Shown: piece by piece, positions 5,559 through 7,918 of the stretch
Position numbering within the stretch: the stretch's first letter is position 1
Layout: every line of letters begins with the position of its first letter
From: Clostridia bacterium
GTDB lineage: Bacteria; Bacillota; Clostridia; Oscillospirales; Acutalibacteraceae
Assembly: GCA_900759575.1 (NCBI GenBank)
Contig: CAAEVU010000249.1
Span: forward strand, 1-7,918
Length of the DNA: 7,918 nt
Reading direction: 5' to 3'
Translations under genes and position numbers: made by a program
The notes under the pieces: model-generated
The model's input: only the letters and a program-made list of their open reading frames with translations
Told to the model about the DNA's origin: nothing
Database searches by the model: none

Positions 5559-5751
5559 TGGATGTTGTAAACCAAGAACTACAAGGGGATCACCTTGTGC
5601 ACGCTTGTGTTGCAAGCAGGATATTGATACATGGCGGTGAGGCCCAGATCATACCGAAGGCCCTATTCCCGGCGCACAATGCTTGGGGACATTTTGGACA
5701 TCGCCGAAAAACCAATGAATTCGCGAAAACAGAGAAAAGGGAGTGGCAGTG
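5559..5751 (+). promoter_or_regulatory. Long structured 5' leader of the sigma operon, candidate cis-acting RNA
   Basis: The predicted leader of about 193 nt can fold into several helices read directly from the sequence. ACAAGG (5581-5586) pairs with CCTTGT (5593-5598) over a 6-nt loop. GCTTG (5603-5607) pairs with CAAGC (5613-5617) over a 5-nt loop. A 7-bp helix with one G-U pair, GGCGGTG (5633-5639) with CATCGCC (5699-5705), closes a domain containing GGCC/GGCC (5641-5644/5659-5662) and TCCC/GGGA (5667-5670/5686-5689). The sigma ribosome site follows at 5737-5743. It matches no riboswitch class that I recognise. There is no T-run, so any control would more likely act on translation than by attenuation. 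That it functions as RNA is inference. Confidence 0.4.
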
Positions 5752-6297
5752 ATGAGTGATGAAGAACTGTACCGCCACTATCTGAATGGTGACGAAAAGA
5801 GCCTTGACGAGCTGATGCGGCGATATGAAGCGGCGATGATCCTCTACATAACCGGCTATCTCCATGATGTTCACGAGGCCGAGGACTTGATGATCGAAGT
5901 CTTTACCTATCTGTTTACCAAAAAGCCGGCCATCCGGGACGGTGGGCTGAAGGCTTATCTTTACAAAACCGCCCGAAACATGGCATTGCAGCATAAGCGC
6001 AAATGGAAGGCCTGTTTCAGTCTGGAGGAATTGACAGAGGAACCGGAAAGCGAAGCGTTGGTGGAGGAAGTCACTCAAACAGCGGAGCAGCAACATGTTT
6101 TGCATGTGTGTATGGAGCAGTTGAATCCCGACTATCGGGAGACCCTATATCTGGTTTATTTTGAAGGCATGAGCTATCAAGAAGCAGGGGTAGTTTTGAA
6201 GAAAAGCGTAAAACAGATCACCAATATTGTGTACCGTGGGAAACAGAATCTCCGGGGACTTTTGGAAAGGGAGGGCATTACGGATGCGCAGTCATGA
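5752..6297 (+). CDS. ECF-type RNA polymerase sigma factor
   Basis: A 181-residue sigma-70 family protein of typical ECF size. Region 2 spans about residues 3-86: YLNGDEKSLDELMRRYEAAM, then DVHEAEDLMIEVFTYLF (39-55) and LKAYLYKTARNMALQHKRKW, which read core-polymerase and -10 contacts. A short acidic linker (about 90-112) follows. Region 4 (about 117-172) contains QLNPDYRETLYLVYFEGMSY and a helix-turn-helix ending KQITNIVYRGKQNLRGLL, for the -35 element. The start at ATG 5752 is supported by AAGGGAG at 5737-5743, 8 nt upstream; upstream GTG codons at 5743 and 5749 are within or too close to that site. Its end overlaps the next gene by 14 nt, indicating coupled translation. It is the first gene of the sigma/PrsW operon. 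Its target promoters are unknown, and its own promoter looks sigma-A-like. Confidence 0.93.
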   Translation: MSDEELYRHYLNGDEKSLDELMRRYEAAMILYITGYLHDVHEAEDLMIEVFTYLFTKKPAIRDGGLKAYLYKTARNMALQHKRKWKACFSLEELTEEPESEALVEEVTQTAEQQHVLHVCMEQLNPDYRETLYLVYFEGMSYQEAGVVLKKSVKQITNIVYRGKQNLRGLLEREGITDAQS

Positions 6298-6640
6298 AGA
6301 ACGGCTTGCTGCGGTGAAACAACGGATTGCCCAGGAAGAACAGCGAAAGCGGATTCGGCGCATCCGGGTGACCACTGTCTGTTCCGCGGCTGCCTGCCTT
6401 GCGGTGATTGTCGGGTTGTCCGTGCTGATGCCCGGTATAGTTCAAAATATGACCGTAGACAACTATTCCGTTTTTGAAACGGCGGCCAGCATATTCGGAG
6501 GGGGCGCAGTGATGGGACATCTTATCATCGGCCTGGTTGCGTTTTTGCTGGGGGTATGCGTCACCATCCTGTGCTTCCGTCTCCGTAAATTCCGGCGGGA
6601 GGACGGGGAAAAGGAGAAGCGCGATGATCGAACTCGTTGA
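6284..6640 (+). CDS. Small two-TM membrane protein, candidate anti-sigma factor
   Basis: A 118-residue protein with no family I recognise. It has a charged N-terminal helix (residues 2-28, HEERLAAVKQRIAQEEQRKR then RIR), TM1 at about 29-52, a short loop at about 53-75, TM2 at about 76-99 and a very charged tail (RKFRREDGEKEKRDDRTR). Basic residues before TM1 and after TM2 predict both ends in the cytoplasm and only the loop outside. GGGAGGG at 6269-6275, 8 nt before ATG 6284, fixes the start within the sigma gene. The position right after an ECF sigma gene is where anti-sigma factors usually lie. The zinc-binding HxxxCxxC anti-sigma motif is absent, so any sigma binding would use another surface, perhaps the N-terminal helix. 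The role is inferred from context only. Confidence 0.75.
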   Translation: MRSHEERLAAVKQRIAQEEQRKRIRRIRVTTVCSAAACLAVIVGLSVLMPGIVQNMTVDNYSVFETAASIFGGGAVMGHLIIGLVAFLLGVCVTILCFRLRKFRREDGEKEKRDDRTR

Positions 6641-7259
6641 CAACCTGATTCAGTTTTGCGCCGTGCTGTTGGGTTGTATCTGGTCGGGGATGCTTTACCT
6701 TAAAAACCGGCATCAGCCCTATTTTCTGCTTTCTTGCTTTTACGGCTGCTTTGCCTTGGGGCTTCTCTACTGGATCTTGTATTTTATACTGTTTGGCGAA
6801 ACACCCGACCTGTTTTATGTGTCGGAGATCATCTGGATTGCAAGTTTCGTCCTTTTGTACCTGCTGCAATTTACCCTTTCCCCACCCTTGCTCCGGTCTT
6901 TTCGATGCAAGGTGGCGTACCTGGCTCCTCTTATCGGGGCAGTGCTGCTTGTGTTTTACATTCTGAGGGGAGATGTGTTTTCCGGAATCCTTCGGTGTGC
7001 GGTGATGACCGCCCTGGCGTGGGACGGGATTCGGGCTATAGCGTTCTATAGGGGAGAAAAACCTGCCTCAAAGCAGCAGGCCCGCTGCCGGTTCCACAGG
7101 GCCATCCTGGCCTTTGTGGTGCTGGAAAACTGCCTGTGGATTTCCAGCTCTTTCTGGCTAGGGGACACCTTGGCAAATCCCTATTTCTGGATTGACTTCG
7201 CTTTGACAGGGTGTCTGATTTCCTTCCTGCTCGTAATGAGAAAGACGGTGAGGGTATGA
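6624..7259 (+). CDS. Polytopic (about seven-TM) membrane protein, unknown family
   Basis: A 211-residue, strongly hydrophobic protein. Predicted membrane segments by eye are at about 5-25, 32-57, 65-85, 97-114, 119-142, 158-178 and 186-205, with few polar residues outside them. A cytoplasmic-looking basic loop (about 143-158, YRGEKPASKQQARCRFHR) precedes TM6, and the tail MRKTVRV is basic. Several aromatic and cysteine residues lie in the membrane segments; no catalytic or transport motif is recognised. The start at ATG 6624 is supported by AAGGAG (6611-6616), 7 nt upstream, and overlaps the two-TM gene by 17 nt; its stop overlaps the protease start in an ATGA. Tight coupling to a sigma factor and a PrsW protease suggests a membrane sensor or a subunit of the signalling complex, which is inference. 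Confidence 0.75.
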   Translation: MIELVDNLIQFCAVLLGCIWSGMLYLKNRHQPYFLLSCFYGCFALGLLYWILYFILFGETPDLFYVSEIIWIASFVLLYLLQFTLSPPLLRSFRCKVAYLAPLIGAVLLVFYILRGDVFSGILRCAVMTALAWDGIRAIAFYRGEKPASKQQARCRFHRAILAFVVLENCLWISSSFWLGDTLANPYFWIDFALTGCLISFLLVMRKTVRV

Positions 7260-7897
7260 CCTATATCGAAAACATCCTTGTTTGCATCGCCGCGCCGCTG
7301 CTGGTGGCGGCTTTGTGCATGGGAAAGAAATATCTCCGTTTTTTCCTGTTCTCTTTCGGCGGAATGTTGGTATGCCTGCTGTCGGCCTATATCAACACCT
7401 TTTTCGCTTCGTTTTATGGGGCCACCCCTTTGCAGGCCACGGTAGAGATAGCCCCGGTGGTGGAAGAAGTGCTTAAGCTGCTGCCGCTGCTGTTCTACCT
7501 TTTGGTGTTTGAACCGGAACCCAAAAACATCCCGTCTGCCGTGCTGATCCTTGCCGCCGGATTCGCCACCTTTGAGAATATTTGCTATCTGGTGGAAAAT
7601 GGTGCGGACGACCTGGTTTTCCTGCTGATCCGCGGTTTCGGAACGGGCGCCATGCACATTATCTGCGGCGCAATAATCGGTTATGGCCTTGCCTATGTGT
7701 GGCAGAGGACCTGGCTGAAAGTTGCGGGGACCTTGGGACTTTTGGGTGTGTCCATCGGGTTCCATGGCATTTATAATCTGTTGATCGCCTATGGGGGATG
7801 GGTACAGTACATTGCCTATCTGTTGCCCATGGCAGTGGTCCTGTTGGGGCTTCTGGTGGGAAGGCTGCTTCTTCCCCGGCTGGATGCAAAATTGTGA
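7256..7897 (+). CDS. prsW: PrsW-family intramembrane metalloprotease
   Basis: A 213-residue polytopic membrane protein with the hallmarks of the PrsW/glutamic-type CAAX-like protease superfamily. These are APVVEEVLK (residues 66-74, E70-E71-x2-K74), AGFATFENICYL (101-112, F103-x2-F106-E107-N108), the R126...MH segment (RGFGTGAMH, H134) and GFHGIYN (168-174, H170, N174). The conserved Glu and His residues lie in predicted membrane helices and would form the metal site. PrsW of Bacillus subtilis makes the first cut in the membrane anti-sigma RsiW, releasing SigW. Here the gene is the fourth of a sigma-factor operon, its ATG overlapping the preceding stop (ATGA), so it very likely acts on a membrane partner of this sigma factor, the two-TM protein being the obvious candidate. 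All key motifs are intact. The family assignment is firm; orthology to B. subtilis PrsW is not claimed. The next 21 bases reach the window edge without a clear terminator. Confidence 0.9.
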   Translation: MTYIENILVCIAAPLLVAALCMGKKYLRFFLFSFGGMLVCLLSAYINTFFASFYGATPLQATVEIAPVVEEVLKLLPLLFYLLVFEPEPKNIPSAVLILAAGFATFENICYLVENGADDLVFLLIRGFGTGAMHIICGAIIGYGLAYVWQRTWLKVAGTLGLLGVSIGFHGIYNLLIAYGGWVQYIAYLLPMAVVLLGLLVGRLLLPRLDAKL

Positions 7898-7918
7898 AAA
7901 AAGCTTCTTGTGAGCCGC

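Overview
The window looks like a chromosomal segment from an anaerobic member of the Clostridia, most likely a gut-type Oscillospirales or Ruminococcaceae relative. This rests on strong AGGAGG-type ribosome sites, sigma-A promoters, roughly half GC by eye, an hcp gene next to a Crp/Fnr regulator of clostridial type, a cytidylate-kinase-like protein and a PrsW protease. No phage, insertion sequence, CRISPR, tRNA or rRNA was seen. The genus is inference.

Left block (1-1961). Three leftward genes form an apparent operon: a cysteine-rich ferredoxin-like protein (483-1199), a small cupin (137-469) and the 5' end of hcp (1-77, cut by the window edge). A Crp/Fnr-family regulator (1296-1961) points the other way. 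The 96 bp between them hold two overlapping face-to-face promoters and one 16-bp near-palindrome, TGTTGTTAAAACAACA (1266-1281). It is centred at -41.5 of the predicted leftward start and at +9 to +24 of the regulator's own transcript. This geometry suggests one operator that activates the nitrosative-stress operon and represses the regulator.

Middle block (1962-5362). A promoter at 2081-2109 drives an ArsB/NhaD-type (ion transporter superfamily) permease (2171-3529) and, 26 bp on, a cytidylate-kinase-like P-loop protein (3556-4173). After a 146-bp gap with inverted repeats comes a TTG-started alpha/beta-hydrolase of the esterase D / tributyrin-esterase type (4320-5192). Its nucleophile elbow reads G-Y-A-M-G, so the catalytic serine is an alanine and it is probably a pseudo-enzyme. 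A clean intrinsic terminator lies at 5332-5362.

Right block (5363-7918). A near-consensus promoter (5524-5552) precedes a leader of about 190 nt with several good hairpins. Four tightly packed genes follow, each overlapping the next: an ECF-type sigma factor (5752-6297), a 118-aa two-TM protein (6284-6640), a roughly seven-TM protein with no recognised family (6624-7259) and a PrsW-family intramembrane metalloprotease (7256-7897). The arrangement suggests a self-contained transmembrane signalling module: sigma factor, candidate membrane anti-sigma lacking the zinc motif, candidate membrane sensor, and the protease that could destroy the anti-sigma. This is the best candidate in the window for an undescribed system.
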